64,000 nt of DNA from JAXMCK01 sp046349395 (lineage in GTDB: Bacteria > Pseudomonadota > Alphaproteobacteria > Geminicoccales > Geminicoccaceae), in contig JAXMCK010000003.1 of the NCBI GenBank assembly GCA_046349395.1, positions 620,001 through 684,000 of the forward strand. Direction: 5' to 3'. The notes under the pieces were generated by a model that had not been told where the DNA came from, did no database searches, and saw nothing but the letters and a program-made list of their open reading frames with translations. This document shows positions 31,127 through 39,586 of this stretch, in pieces. Each line of letters begins with the position of its first letter. Position 1 is the stretch's first letter. The position numbers and the translations under genes are program-made.

Positions 31127-34011
31127 GGCCGTCGGCGCCGGAGGCTGCGGCGCACCTGTCGGCGAAGGGCTGCGAGGTCGATCGGCTTCTCGATCAGGCG
31201 ATCCCCGAAGCGGGTCAGGGAGGGATCCGCCAGCGCCCGCAAGGTATCGCCGGTCATGATAAGGGCGCTCCGGGCGAGATGGGGTGCCACCGCCGCCAAG
31301 CGATCCAGCATGGTCAGGCCGTCCATGCCCGGCATCCGCAGATCGGTGATGACGAGATCCACCGCGTCGAGCCGGCCTAGCGCCTCGCGTGCGTCGTCCG
31401 AGACGGTGACGCGATGGCCGTCCCGCCGCAGCGCTTCGCCCACCGAGCCCAGAATGCCAGGCTCGTCGTCCACGATCAGAATGGCGCCCGAAGCCTTCGG
31501 TGCCCGCCGCTTGGCGATCCGCCCGGCTTCCTCGGTGACGGGCAGCCGGATCGTTACGACGGTGCCCCCCGTCGGGCCCGCTTCGATCTCGATGGTGCCC
31601 CCGTGGCTCGTCACGATCCCGTGGCAGACGGCGAGACCGAGTCCGGTTCCGACACCCTGGGGCTTAGTCGTGAAGAACGGCTCGAATACCCGGTGACGCA
31701 GTTCCTCCGGGATGCCAGGACCGTTGTCCGCGACCTTGACCTCAACGAGGTCGCCCACGGCTTTGGCAGACAGCTCGATCTGCCGTGGCTCGGCACAGGT
31801 CGAGAGTGCCTGCTGGGCATTTATCAAGAGGTTGGTCAGCACCTGATGGATCTGGTCCGCATCGGCACGCACAGGCGGTAGACCAGCCGGAATCGATCTC
31901 TTCACGACGACGCCGCTCGTGCGGAGAGGATAGGCCGTGATCTCGACCGCCTGGTCGACAACCCGGCCGACGTCGACGGGTCCGAAGGAGGGCGGCTTCT
32001 GGCGCGCCATCGCCAGGAAGGTGCCGACGATCCGGGCGCAGCGCTCGGCCGCGGCATGGATCTGCTGCGCGCCGTTCCGGACCGACGGGTCGCGCGCGTC
32101 CTCCATGAGGAGCGAAGCATAACCCACGACGACCGAGAGCGGATTGTTCAGCTCGTGAGCGACCCCGGCAAGGAGGGAGCCCAGGGCCGCCAACTTCTCC
32201 TGTTGCAGCAGCCGCTCGCGCTGGCGCTCGATCTGGCTTTGGGCGTCCCGCTCCGCCGTGACGTCGCGCCCGACCGCTTGGTAGCCGAGGCGCCGGCCGG
32301 CCTCGTCGAAGATGGCGGTCTCCGTCCAGGCCTCGATCCGGCACGAGCCGTCGGGGTGCCGGACGTTGAGTTCGATCGTGAAGGTCGGCTCCGTCGGGAT
32401 CAGGGCATCGCGCAGCGCGAAGAAGCGCTCACGATCCAGCAGGTCGACCGAGGCATAGTCGTCATAATCATGAGCGCAGAGTTGCTCCGCGGTCATGCCC
32501 ATGTAGCGGCAATAGGCGGAGTTCACGAAGGTGAAGCGGTTGCGGAGGTCCTGCCGGGTGACCCACTCCGTCTGCGTGGCGATGATGGCGCTGAGCAGAG
32601 CCTCCCGTTCGCGCAGTGCCGCCTCGGCCCGCTTCAGCTCGGTGATGTCGCGGCCGACTGCCTGGTAGCCCGTCAGGTGCCCGCCAAGGTCGAACAGGGC
32701 GCGATTGGTCCAGTGGAACCATCGCTCCGTCCCGTCCGGCAGCAGGCGTTCGTTCTCGCTGACGTCCGTCGGGTGATCCGGCGTCAGGGCGAGAAGGCGG
32801 CGGCGCAGACCCGGCTTCACGCGATCGGGGATGCCGGTGAAGAAATCCATGCCCAGCAACTCGTCCGGCGAACGCCCGGTGAGACGCGCCATGGCGGTGT
32901 TGGCGAAGGTGACCTTCAGGTCGGCATCGTATCGGCCGACCAGCTCGGTCAGATCCTCGACGACGGCGCGGTAGCGCTCCTCGCTGGCCAGGAGCGCCCT
33001 CTCGGCTTCGCGTTGCTCCGTGATGTCCCGCCCGACGCCTTGAACCTCCACGAGGCGGCCGTGCTCGTCGAAGATGCCGGTCTGGCTCCACTGCTCGATC
33101 CGCCGCCGGCCGCCCGGCAACATCACCGGGGTCTCGTGAGTGTGGTGTGGCGCCTCGGGCGTCAGTGCCGTCCAGCAGGCGTGAAGTGCCGCCCGATCCT
33201 CCACCGACAGCGGCGAGAGATCGTCCCAGGTCGAAGCAAGAAGCTGCTCCCGGCTCATCCCCATGTAGCGGCAGTAGGCGTCGTTCACGAAGGTCGCCCT
33301 TCCGTCGAGGCGCACGCGCGTGATCAGGTCGTTCTGCGATTCGACGACGTTGCGGTGGCGAGCCTCGCTCGCCTGCAGGGCCGTTTCGGTCAGCACGCGG
33401 TCGGTCACGTCGCGGCCGACACACTGATATTCGACGACCTCGCCGTCGGCGTCGAAGATCGCCGTCTCGGTCCAGCTCTCCCATCGCACCTTGCCGTCCG
33501 GCTGGCTGTAGGGATGTTCGGTCACAACCGTCGGGCACTCGGGTGTCATGCGGGCGCGATTGCGCTGCAGCAGGTCGAGCGAGCTCTGGTCCAGTAGGCT
33601 CAGGCAGTCGTGATCGGCGGAGGTGAGCTGCTCCGCGGTCTTTCCCATCGACAGGCAGAAGGCCGGGTTGACGAAGGTCAGCCGTCCGTCCGGACGCTGC
33701 CGGACGATCCAATCGGTCTGGGTGTCGACGATGGCGCGCAACAGCTCCTCGCTGTTGCGCAAGGCGGCCACGCTCCGCTTCTGCTCGGTGACGTCCTGGG
33801 CGGCCCGAACTCGCCACGTACCGGACCCGGTCTCGAGGGCCTGCTCTCTGGTCCGAAAGTCGCGAGACTGTCCGTCATCGTTCAGCCCGTGATCGCCGAA
33901 GCGGTGGCGGATGCCCGGAACAGGCCCTTCGATCTCGGCCGAGGCGCCCGACAGTCGGCAGAGCTCCTCGACCAGAGCTTCCAGCGCCCGCAGCCTGCCT
34001 GTCTCGTCCAT
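31123..34011 (-). CDS. Hybrid sensor histidine kinase with four PAS domains
   Basis: This 962-residue soluble kinase has no obvious membrane segment. After a divergent N-terminal 80 residues come four PAS/PAC units, each ending in GRDxTxxx (VGRDVTDR, VGRDITEQ, VGRDITEL, VGRDVTAE). HisKA with the phospho-His in AHELNNPLS follows, then HATPase (NLLINAQQAL, DNGPGIP, GTGLGLAV) and a C-terminal receiver (VDLVITDLRMPG). PAS units 1, 2 and 4 share the motif TFVNxAYCRYMGM or close variants, which suggests duplication. The start is the ATG at 34011, 108 bp from the divergent regulator at 34120; longer upstream reading is antisense to that gene. It is coupled to the OmpR-type regulator by GTGA. Confidence 0.9.
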   Translation of the reverse strand: MDETGRLRALEALVEELCRLSGASAEIEGPVPGIRHRFGDHGLNDDGQSRDFRTREQALETGSGTWRVRAAQDVTEQKRSVAALRNSEELLRAIVDTQTDWIVRQRPDGRLTFVNPAFCLSMGKTAEQLTSADHDCLSLLDQSSLDLLQRNRARMTPECPTVVTEHPYSQPDGKVRWESWTETAIFDADGEVVEYQCVGRDVTDRVLTETALQASEARHRNVVESQNDLITRVRLDGRATFVNDAYCRYMGMSREQLLASTWDDLSPLSVEDRAALHACWTALTPEAPHHTHETPVMLPGGRRRIEQWSQTGIFDEHGRLVEVQGVGRDITEQREAERALLASEERYRAVVEDLTELVGRYDADLKVTFANTAMARLTGRSPDELLGMDFFTGIPDRVKPGLRRRLLALTPDHPTDVSENERLLPDGTERWFHWTNRALFDLGGHLTGYQAVGRDITELKRAEAALREREALLSAIIATQTEWVTRQDLRNRFTFVNSAYCRYMGMTAEQLCAHDYDDYASVDLLDRERFFALRDALIPTEPTFTIELNVRHPDGSCRIEAWTETAIFDEAGRRLGYQAVGRDVTAERDAQSQIERQRERLLQQEKLAALGSLLAGVAHELNNPLSVVVGYASLLMEDARDPSVRNGAQQIHAAAERCARIVGTFLAMARQKPPSFGPVDVGRVVDQAVEITAYPLRTSGVVVKRSIPAGLPPVRADADQIHQVLTNLLINAQQALSTCAEPRQIELSAKAVGDLVEVKVADNGPGIPEELRHRVFEPFFTTKPQGVGTGLGLAVCHGIVTSHGGTIEIEAGPTGGTVVTIRLPVTEEAGRIAKRRAPKASGAILIVDDEPGILGSVGEALRRDGHRVTVSDDAREALGRLDAVDLVITDLRMPGMDGLTMLDRLAAVAPHLARSALIMTGDTLRALADPSLTRFGDRLIEKPIDLAALRRQVRRSLRRRRP

Positions 34012-34119
34012 CCCCGCCCCGAACGCGCCGCCGCGCACATCAATGATACAGGCGTCCACATCGTAATGGCATCGCAGCTGCGGTACAATTCGAGCGCCTT
34101 GGCGAAAGGAACCGCTCAG

Positions 34120-34794
34120 GTGGCAGAGCTGATCGTCGTGGAGGACGACCTGGACGTGCGGGAGATGGTGTCCGCCGTGCTGGAGCAAGCTGGTCACAAG
34201 GTCAGGGAAGTCGGTTCCGCGGCCGAGCTTCGCCTGGAGCTGGAGCGCGCCCCGGCCGATCTGGTCGTCCTCGACGTCACGTTGCCGAAGGAGGACGGCC
34301 TGTCGGTGGCGCGCGAACTCGGCGCCCGCGCGGCCGGGCCGGGCGTGCTCGTTCTTTCGGGCTTGGGCGAGAGTGCCGACCGTGTCGCTGGCCTCGAGGC
34401 TGGTGCCGACGACTACATGGTCAAGCCGTTCGAGCCCGAGGAGCTGACCGCACGCGTAGAGATGATCCTTCGCCGACGCAAGCCGACCGGACGCGGTCCC
34501 CAGCTCGGCCCTTGGCGCATCGACGAGCAGGCGCACGCCATCACGCATCCTGACGGCCGGACGCTTCACCTCACGCCGGGCGAGCTGGCATTGGTGGCCG
34601 TCTTCGCGCGCCATCCGGGGCGCGTGCTCACCCGCGATGAGTTGCTCGATATCGCGCCAGGGCGTGACGGTGACCCCTTCGACCGCAGCATCGACCACCG
34701 AATCGCACGGCTGCGACGCAAGCTCGGCGACGACGGCCGCCACCAGGATCTGATCCGCTCCGTCCGCGGCCGCGGCTACGTCCACCGCGGCTGA
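34120..34794 (+). CDS. OmpR-family response regulator
   Basis: This 224-residue regulator is divergent from the PAS kinase. The receiver has ELIVVEDDLDVRE, phospho-Asp in VVLDVTLPKEDG and Lys in YMVKPFEPEE; Thr of the signalling loop is replaced by Ser (VLSGLGE). The winged helix has LTPGELALVAVFARH, DHRIARLRRKLG and GRGYVHRG. The GTG at 34120 was chosen because AAAGGA lies 9 nt upstream; an ATG at 34066 is also in frame. The two RTX genes follow on the same strand and may be under its control. Confidence 0.9.
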   Translation: MAELIVVEDDLDVREMVSAVLEQAGHKVREVGSAAELRLELERAPADLVVLDVTLPKEDGLSVARELGARAAGPGVLVLSGLGESADRVAGLEAGADDYMVKPFEPEELTARVEMILRRRKPTGRGPQLGPWRIDEQAHAITHPDGRTLHLTPGELALVAVFARHPGRVLTRDELLDIAPGRDGDPFDRSIDHRIARLRRKLGDDGRHQDLIRSVRGRGYVHRG

Positions 34795-34799
34795 CCGCA

Positions 34800-34809
34800 C
34801 GACAATTGC
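34800..34809 (+). promoter_or_regulatory. Shared motif upstream of RTX gene 1
   Basis: CGACAATTGC occurs 127 bp upstream of the first RTX start, and again at 35964-35973, 92 bp upstream of the second. In both cases it is followed by one or two bases and then AC.CG. It contains the CAATTG palindrome. A common activator site or promoter element is likely, but no -10 element is clear. Confidence 0.4.
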
Positions 34810-34926
34810 GACACGGATCGGGCGCGGACGGCCTCTGCTCGCGACATCGCCCCCGCACTCTCGTCCCCATCGGCAAGCGAGCGTCCCGGCATCGGGCCGG
34901 CGCCCTTGCCCCAGGGGAGAACGACG

Positions 34927-35886
34927 ATGGCGGTCATCATGGGTACCAGCGGCGACGATACGGGCGCGAAGGCCCTGTTCGGCACCGCTTTTGCGGACTT
35001 CATCAACGGGCTCGAAGGCGACGATATGCTGTACGGCGGCGGCGCCGACGACGTTCTGGTCGGCGGAAAGGGCTCCGACGACATTTATGGTGGCAGCGGT
35101 CAGGACACGGTCAGCTACCTGTATTCGGACCAGGGGGTCATGGTCGACCTGCAGTCGGGACTTGCCCATGCCGAAGGAGATGACACCGACAGCCTGTCCA
35201 ACGTCGAGATTGTTTGGGGCTCCAACGAGGTCGACCTCCTGATGGGCTCGTCGGGTGCGGACACGTTCCTTGGCTGGGATGGCGACGACCGCCTGATCGG
35301 GCGGGGCGGTGGAGATGCGCTCTCGGGCGGCAAGGGCTTCGACACCGCCGACTACATGACCTCCGATGCTGCGGTGAGCGTGAACCTGGCAACCGGAGCG
35401 ATCTCAGGCGGCGACGCGGCCGGCGACCGTCTGACCAGCATCGAGGGACTGAACGGCTCCGCCTATGGCGACACGCTCGTCGGTAATGGTACCGCCAATC
35501 ATCTCTATGGTTATCACGGTAACGACACTCTGCGTGGCGGTGGCGGGGCTGATCTGATCGAGGGCGGCGTCGGCAAGGACTCGCTCTGGGGCGGTTCCGG
35601 TGCCGACACCTTCAAGTTCAGCGTGGCCGAGTCGGCGGCGACCAAGTCCGATGCGGACATCATCAAGGACTTCAGCGAGGCCCAAGGCGACAAGATCGAC
35701 CTTACCGCCTTCGGTGATCTCGACTTCATCGGCGGCGATGCGTTCAACGCTCCCGACCAGGCACGGACCTTCACCTCCGACGGCAATACCTTCGTCGCCA
35801 TCAACGAGACGGGCAACAGCACCGCCGAGATGTACATTCGCCTCGATGGCCTGCACAGCCTCGAGCAGAACGACTTCATTCTCTGA
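34927..35886 (+). CDS. RTX calcium-binding repeat protein 1, type I secreted
   Basis: This 319-residue protein is composed almost wholly of RTX nonapeptides (GGxGxDxLx), for example LEGDDMLYGGGADDVLVGGKGSDD early, GDDRLIGRGGGD and GNDTLRGGGGADLIEGG later. A serralysin-type C-terminal module follows (DIIKDFSEAQGDKIDL to FVAINETGNSTAEMYIRL), ending in NDFIL, a typical uncleaved type I secretion signal. No catalytic domain is present, so a calcium-dependent matrix, surface-layer or adhesion role is more likely than toxin or protease activity. The start follows GGGGAG. A strong terminator follows the stop. No type I exporter is in the window. Confidence 0.9.
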   Translation: MAVIMGTSGDDTGAKALFGTAFADFINGLEGDDMLYGGGADDVLVGGKGSDDIYGGSGQDTVSYLYSDQGVMVDLQSGLAHAEGDDTDSLSNVEIVWGSNEVDLLMGSSGADTFLGWDGDDRLIGRGGGDALSGGKGFDTADYMTSDAAVSVNLATGAISGGDAAGDRLTSIEGLNGSAYGDTLVGNGTANHLYGYHGNDTLRGGGGADLIEGGVGKDSLWGGSGADTFKFSVAESAATKSDADIIKDFSEAQGDKIDLTAFGDLDFIGGDAFNAPDQARTFTSDGNTFVAINETGNSTAEMYIRLDGLHSLEQNDFIL

Positions 35887-35908
35887 CCCGACCGTACACG
35901 GGCAAACG

Positions 35909-35939
35909 GGGCGCCGGCTCGCAAGGGTCGGCGCCCTTT
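35909..35939 (+). terminator. Intrinsic terminator after RTX gene 1
   Basis: The stem GGGCGCCG (35909-35916) pairs perfectly with CGGCGCCC (35929-35936) around a 12-nt loop and is followed by TTT. It lies 22 bp after the stop and separates the two RTX transcription units, which supports a separate promoter for the second gene. Confidence 0.75.
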
Positions 35940-35963
35940 CGCTCGACCACCGCGTCGCCGACG

Positions 35964-35973
35964 CGACAATTGC
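35964..35973 (+). promoter_or_regulatory. Shared motif upstream of RTX gene 2
   Basis: This is the second occurrence of CGACAATTGC, between the terminator of RTX gene 1 and the ATG of RTX gene 2. The conservation of this decamer in two otherwise dissimilar upstream regions is the evidence for function. Confidence 0.4.
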
Positions 35974-36055
35974 AACGCGTTCCCGTCCCGGACGCGATCA
36001 AGCCGCGTCATGATCCCTGCAGGTTCGTGCCCGTCATCAGGATGGGAGAACCAAG

Positions 36056-37051
36056 ATGGCCCTCGTGAACGGTACCAATGGCAACGACATCGGCGTTTTC
36101 GCCCTCAACGGCACCGCGGACGCCGATCTCATCCTCGGCCTGAACGGTATCGACCAGCTCACCGGCTATGGTGGCGCAGACACCCTCATGGGCGGTCTGG
36201 GCAACGATCTCCTGTTCGGCGGGCAGGGCATCGATACGGCGAGCTACGTCTACTCGACGTCCGGCGTCTACGTGGCGCTCGGCGAGCATCGCAGCCTCGC
36301 CATGTACGGAGCCGAAGACCACGACTCCCTCTTAGGCATCGAGAACGTCACGGGATCCGCGCTCCACGACTATATCATCGGCGATGATGGGGCCAACACG
36401 CTGCGGGGCGAAGGCGGCTCGGACCAGCTCGAGGGCGGAGGAGGTGCGGACGAACTCATCGGCGGTGCCGGGGAGGACTACGTCTACTATAGCGGATCAG
36501 CCTTCGGCGTGACTGTGAATCTCGCCAAGGGCACGGGATCGGGCGGCGACGCCGAGGGCGATACGTTGTCCGGTATCGAGAACCTGCATGGATCCGAGCA
36601 CACCGACTATTTGACCGGCAACGGCTACGACAACGCACTGTTCGGCCATGCAGGTAACGACGTCCTCAAGGGCGGCGGCGGCGCAGATCTGTTGAGCGGA
36701 GATTCCGGGAAGGACGAGATATGGGGTGGCGGGGGCGCCGATCGCTTCGTCTTCCACCCCGGCGAGAGCGGGGACACGAAAGCCGCCGCCGACCGGATCG
36801 CCGACTTCAGCCACCTGCAGGGCGACAAGATCGACCTTTCCGGCTTCGCCACCTCGGGCCTGCCCTATCCTGGCTACTGGAGCTTCACCTTTATCGGCAG
36901 CAAGTCCTTCAGCGGCGAGCATCAGGTCAGGGCCGTTGTCGAGAACGGCAATACCTATGTCGGTCTTAACGAGACGGGAACTTCCGGGGCTGAAGAGTGG
37001 ATTCGACTCGACGGTGTACACACGCTGCACGCAGGCGACTTCATCCTCTGA
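36056..37051 (+). CDS. RTX calcium-binding repeat protein 2, type I secreted
   Basis: This 331-residue paralogue of the preceding RTX protein has the same plan: N-terminal short segment (MALVNGTNGNDIG), three groups of RTX nonapeptides (GGADTLMGGLGNDLLFGG; GEGGSDQLEGGGGADELIGGAG; GNDVLKGGGGADLLSGDSG), and the serralysin-like C-terminus (DRIADFSHLQGDKIDL). It ends with EEWIRLDGVHTLHAGDFIL, nearly the same secretion tail as copy 1. The two align end to end, so they arose by tandem duplication and have since diverged. The ribosome site is GGGAGAACC. There is no enzymatic domain. Confidence 0.9.
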   Translation: MALVNGTNGNDIGVFALNGTADADLILGLNGIDQLTGYGGADTLMGGLGNDLLFGGQGIDTASYVYSTSGVYVALGEHRSLAMYGAEDHDSLLGIENVTGSALHDYIIGDDGANTLRGEGGSDQLEGGGGADELIGGAGEDYVYYSGSAFGVTVNLAKGTGSGGDAEGDTLSGIENLHGSEHTDYLTGNGYDNALFGHAGNDVLKGGGGADLLSGDSGKDEIWGGGGADRFVFHPGESGDTKAAADRIADFSHLQGDKIDLSGFATSGLPYPGYWSFTFIGSKSFSGEHQVRAVVENGNTYVGLNETGTSGAEEWIRLDGVHTLHAGDFIL

Positions 37052-37074
37052 CGCCTTGGTTTGCCGCCTCGGGC

Positions 37075-37713
37075 TCAGCTACTGCCATGCCCGCGGCGGC
37101 CTGCCGTCGCTGCCGCGATGTCGTGAAAGACCTCGTCGCCATAGGCGTTGAGCGCGAAGTTCACGACCTGAAGCACGAGCCGACAGTTCTGCAGTGTATA
37201 GGGCAGCGTCGCGTCGATCCGGTCGAGTGAAGGGGCGTAGGGCCGACGAGCCGCGCCGGAGCCGAAGATCTCGTTCCGAAAGGGCAGGCCGCTGATGGCG
37301 CAGCGGCCCCTGCAGCGCCGCCAAAGTTCGCGCAGGTCTTCCTCCCCGAAGATCTCGTGCCGGAATCGCTTCCCGTTCCGCCAGCATGCCCGGGAAACCA
37401 TCTGGCGCGCCCAGCGCGGCAGTGGGCGATGTTCCTGGATCGGCTCGAACGGCGGTGCGTCGTCGATCTTCGGCGCCTTGCCCGTGATGGCGTAGATGCC
37501 GGGCTCGACCTTGACGATGTGTCCGAGGGCCTGGAGCCGAACCAGGGCCCAAGCATGATTGTTGACGAACCGGGCCCACGCCGGGTCGTCACGCTGGATG
37601 CGGTACGTCTCCGCGAGGAGTGCCCGCATCTCGATGCTGGACCTCGGCCCGCCGAGAGGCCTCAGCAAGGCCTCCGTGCTGCGGGTGAGTTCTGCGACGG
37701 ACGGAATCGGCAT
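37075..37713 (-). CDS. Winged-helix (Mrr_N-like) plus HNH-type nuclease protein
   Basis: In this 212-residue protein the first 90 residues resemble the Mrr N-terminal winged helix: ALLAETYRIQRDDPAW, then NNHAWALVRLQALGHI and EPGIYAITGKA. The C-terminal half looks like an HNH-type nuclease: CRGRCAISGLPF supplies a Cys pair, SLDRIDATLPYTLQNCRLV holds the Asp and Asn of the HNH core, and VVNFALNAYGDE ends the fold. The usual first His of HNH is not obvious, so a variant of the fold is likely. There is no methyltransferase partner nearby. It could be a solitary Type IV-like restriction nuclease or a DNA-repair enzyme. Confidence 0.65.
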   Translation of the reverse strand: MPIPSVAELTRSTEALLRPLGGPRSSIEMRALLAETYRIQRDDPAWARFVNNHAWALVRLQALGHIVKVEPGIYAITGKAPKIDDAPPFEPIQEHRPLPRWARQMVSRACWRNGKRFRHEIFGEEDLRELWRRCRGRCAISGLPFRNEIFGSGAARRPYAPSLDRIDATLPYTLQNCRLVLQVVNFALNAYGDEVFHDIAAATAGRRGHGSS

Positions 37714-38015
37714 GCTGATCGATCTATCCGATCCGCTCCCCGATGACCATCGATCCCACGCGGCACCTCGTTGCCGCGTCTGCTCGCCCTAAAGTAGAAC
37801 GCGGCATACCTGCCGATGCACCGGGCGTTGTCCTGACCTACGGGGCGGGCAGCGCTTCCGCATGGCTCGTCAACATGTCGCACCGGGGAGAGAGCGGGAT
37901 CGTACCCGCATTCTCGGGTCTATGAGGATTCGATCAAGTTTCGGCGGTCGCCGATCATTCCGTGGGGCCAAGGGAAGGGCTACATGGGGATCAATAAAGA
38001 ACAGGGGTTGTCAAG
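37714..38015. other. Intergenic region, 302 bp
   Basis: No convincing gene is present. There is a short hairpin at about 37900-37915 (GCGGG, 6-nt loop, CCCGC) and a shift to less GC-rich sequence. ATG-initiated frames are short and lack family features. It may hold the promoter for the small ORF at 38016 and for the minus-strand HNH gene. Confidence 0.5.
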
Positions 38016-38237
38016 ATGATCGCGCAGCTTCTCCAGACGCTCGACGGACCAGCGGCGCCCTTGAGCGAGTTGACCCCGAAGACGGCGGCCGAGATCGTCG
38101 CCGGCATGGCGCCTGCGGTCAGGAAGAAGCTGCGGGGCTGGGTGGTCGAGGCGCTGCGCCTGCATCAGGCGAAGGGCCGGGCCGCCGAAGCGAGATTTTG
38201 TCTGGTGATGTTGAACGCATTGACGGTTGTTTCGTGA
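38016..38237 (+). CDS. Small ORF, 73 residues, unknown
   Basis: This is a possible small helical protein with high third-position GC over its first 55 codons (LSELTPKTAAEIVAGMAP, VRKKLRGWVVEALRLHQAKG). The last 15 codons shift to AT-rich usage. No ribosome site of note precedes the ATG. It could be a genuine short gene or the remnant of a longer one whose 3' end was lost, which would fit the low-information sequence after it. I recognise no family. Confidence 0.4.
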   Translation: MIAQLLQTLDGPAAPLSELTPKTAAEIVAGMAPAVRKKLRGWVVEALRLHQAKGRAAEARFCLVMLNALTVVS

Positions 38238-38509
38238 TAGTTGGATAAAATTGTCGGGATTTGGATCGAGGAGCCTCGCCGACGCCGACCTGCCGTTTTC
38301 ATACCGTGGCTGGTGAGTTGGATTTCAGGGCAGCGGCCCGGCGAGGGGATAGGGATGGAAGAGGGGCCGGATGGGGCCTGAGATGTACGGGATGGATGCC
38401 GCGATACTCTGCGGCCGATATAGTAGAGAGCAGAACGCGAATATCTTGGTGGCAGAATCGATTTAGACGAGACGACGGAAAGAATACTTCGAGTTCGGAT
38501 CTGCAACGG
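38238..38509. other. Non-coding, relatively AT-rich stretch
   Basis: Codon structure breaks down here, and several in-frame stops occur in all frames that could extend the neighbours. No recognisable element is present apart from the terminator hairpin that follows at 38510. It may be decayed coding sequence. Confidence 0.45.
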
Positions 38510-38548
38510 ACCGCCATCCTTGCGAAGCTCAGGCGCAAGGATGGCGGT
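38510..38548 (-). terminator. Perfect 15-bp stem-loop after the aldolase gene
   Basis: ACCGCCATCCTTGCG (38510-38524) pairs perfectly with CGCAAGGATGGCGGT (38534-38548) across a 9-nt loop. It lies 28 bp beyond the aldolase stop in its direction of transcription. The U tract is poor, but the stem is very strong; a 3'-end terminator or stabiliser is the best reading. Confidence 0.7.
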
Positions 38549-38576
38549 TCTGTCCTTGGTGCCTTCAGCGGCTCGC

Positions 38577-39356
38577 CTACCCGCCCATCTGCTCCGCCCA
38601 GGTCGCTGCTGCCGCGCCCAATGTCGAGCCGATCGCGACCGCGTCGACCCACACCGTGACGAGACCGAAACCCTGCCTGGCCATGCGCGCGGCATAGGCC
38701 GCACTGCCGGCATGAATGGCGGCGCGCTTGCCCTGTCGCCGACAGGCGTCGAGCACCGTGGCGAAAGCCTGCTGCATCTCCGGCTCGTCCCGGTCCTGCC
38801 CGACGCCGAAGCCAAGGGCCAAGCCCAGATCGCCCGGTCCGATGAAGAGACCGTCCAGACCCGTGACGGCGGCGAGGTCGCCGCAGTGATCGAGGGCCGC
38901 TCTCGTCTCGACCATGGCGAAGACCACCGCCTGATCTGCGGCCGTGAAGGCATCCGCACCCGGACGCAAGGCGACACGGATCGGCCCGTGCGAGCGTCGC
39001 CCCTTCGGCGGATAGCGACAGGCGGCGACCAGCGCCTCCGCTTCGTCGACCGTCTCGATCATCGGCGCGATGACGCCCGCAGCACCCGCATCCAGCATGA
39101 ACGCCGTGATCGCATCGTCCACCGCCGGTAGCCGCACGAGGGGCGACTTCCCGTGGAGGGCAATGGCGCGGATGGCGTGAACTGCGGTCGCCTGATCGAA
39201 CAGTCCGTGCTGCAGGTCCAGCGTGACCGCCTCGGTCTGCCCTTTGGCCGCCACCATCTCGGCCAGATGGGCGTCGCCGATCGTGAGCCAGGCATTGCGG
39301 GCCGGTCGACCGGCGTCCCATGCGTCACGGATCGGACGGGCCGGGGTATCGATCAT
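38577..39356 (-). CDS. HpcH/HpaI-family class II aldolase
   Basis: This 259-residue TIM-barrel aldolase resembles 4-hydroxy-2-oxoheptanedioate and 2-keto-3-deoxy sugar-acid aldolases. It has the family blocks TLDLQHGLFD (catalytic Asp and His), SPLVRLP (Arg), GVIAPMIETVDEAEALV (metal Glu), and VFAMVETRAAL with GLFIGPGDLGLALG further on. The ATG has a CAGGAGA site upstream; longer in-frame starts lack one. It is monocistronic, with a strong hairpin after the stop. It would split a 2-keto-3-deoxy acid into pyruvate and an aldehyde. Citrate-lyase beta-type enzymes are related but differ in these blocks. Confidence 0.87.
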   Translation of the reverse strand: MIDTPARPIRDAWDAGRPARNAWLTIGDAHLAEMVAAKGQTEAVTLDLQHGLFDQATAVHAIRAIALHGKSPLVRLPAVDDAITAFMLDAGAAGVIAPMIETVDEAEALVAACRYPPKGRRSHGPIRVALRPGADAFTAADQAVVFAMVETRAALDHCGDLAAVTGLDGLFIGPGDLGLALGFGVGQDRDEPEMQQAFATVLDACRRQGKRAAIHAGSAAYAARMARQGFGLVTVWVDAVAIGSTLGAAAATWAEQMGG

Positions 39357-39586
39357 GCGGGTCTCCTGCAGCGGGATATCGTCGCCGAATCGGACAGCCG
39401 ACGGGCCCAAGGGTCAATCGCCATCCTCGATCGAGCCGGCGGAGCGTAGAGGGTCCCCGTGGCTTGCGATCCGAGCAGGGGACCACGCCGCCCCTCTCGC
39501 GAGATGAGTGGACCGAAGGTCCATGCCAACAGCCTGCGAAGAGAGCGTGTGGCCTTGTCCAACTGCAATCCGCCCGTTTCGTACGA

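Noticed and set aside
34012..35169. Upstream extension of the PAS kinase frame
   Set aside because: It runs antisense to the divergent response regulator and RTX gene 1, both of which have clear motifs.
37885..37925. Possible tRNA T-arm (GCGGG, loop, CCCGC) near a GATTCG
   Set aside because: The loop is 6 nt with no TTCGA pattern, and no acceptor, D or anticodon stems can be formed around it.
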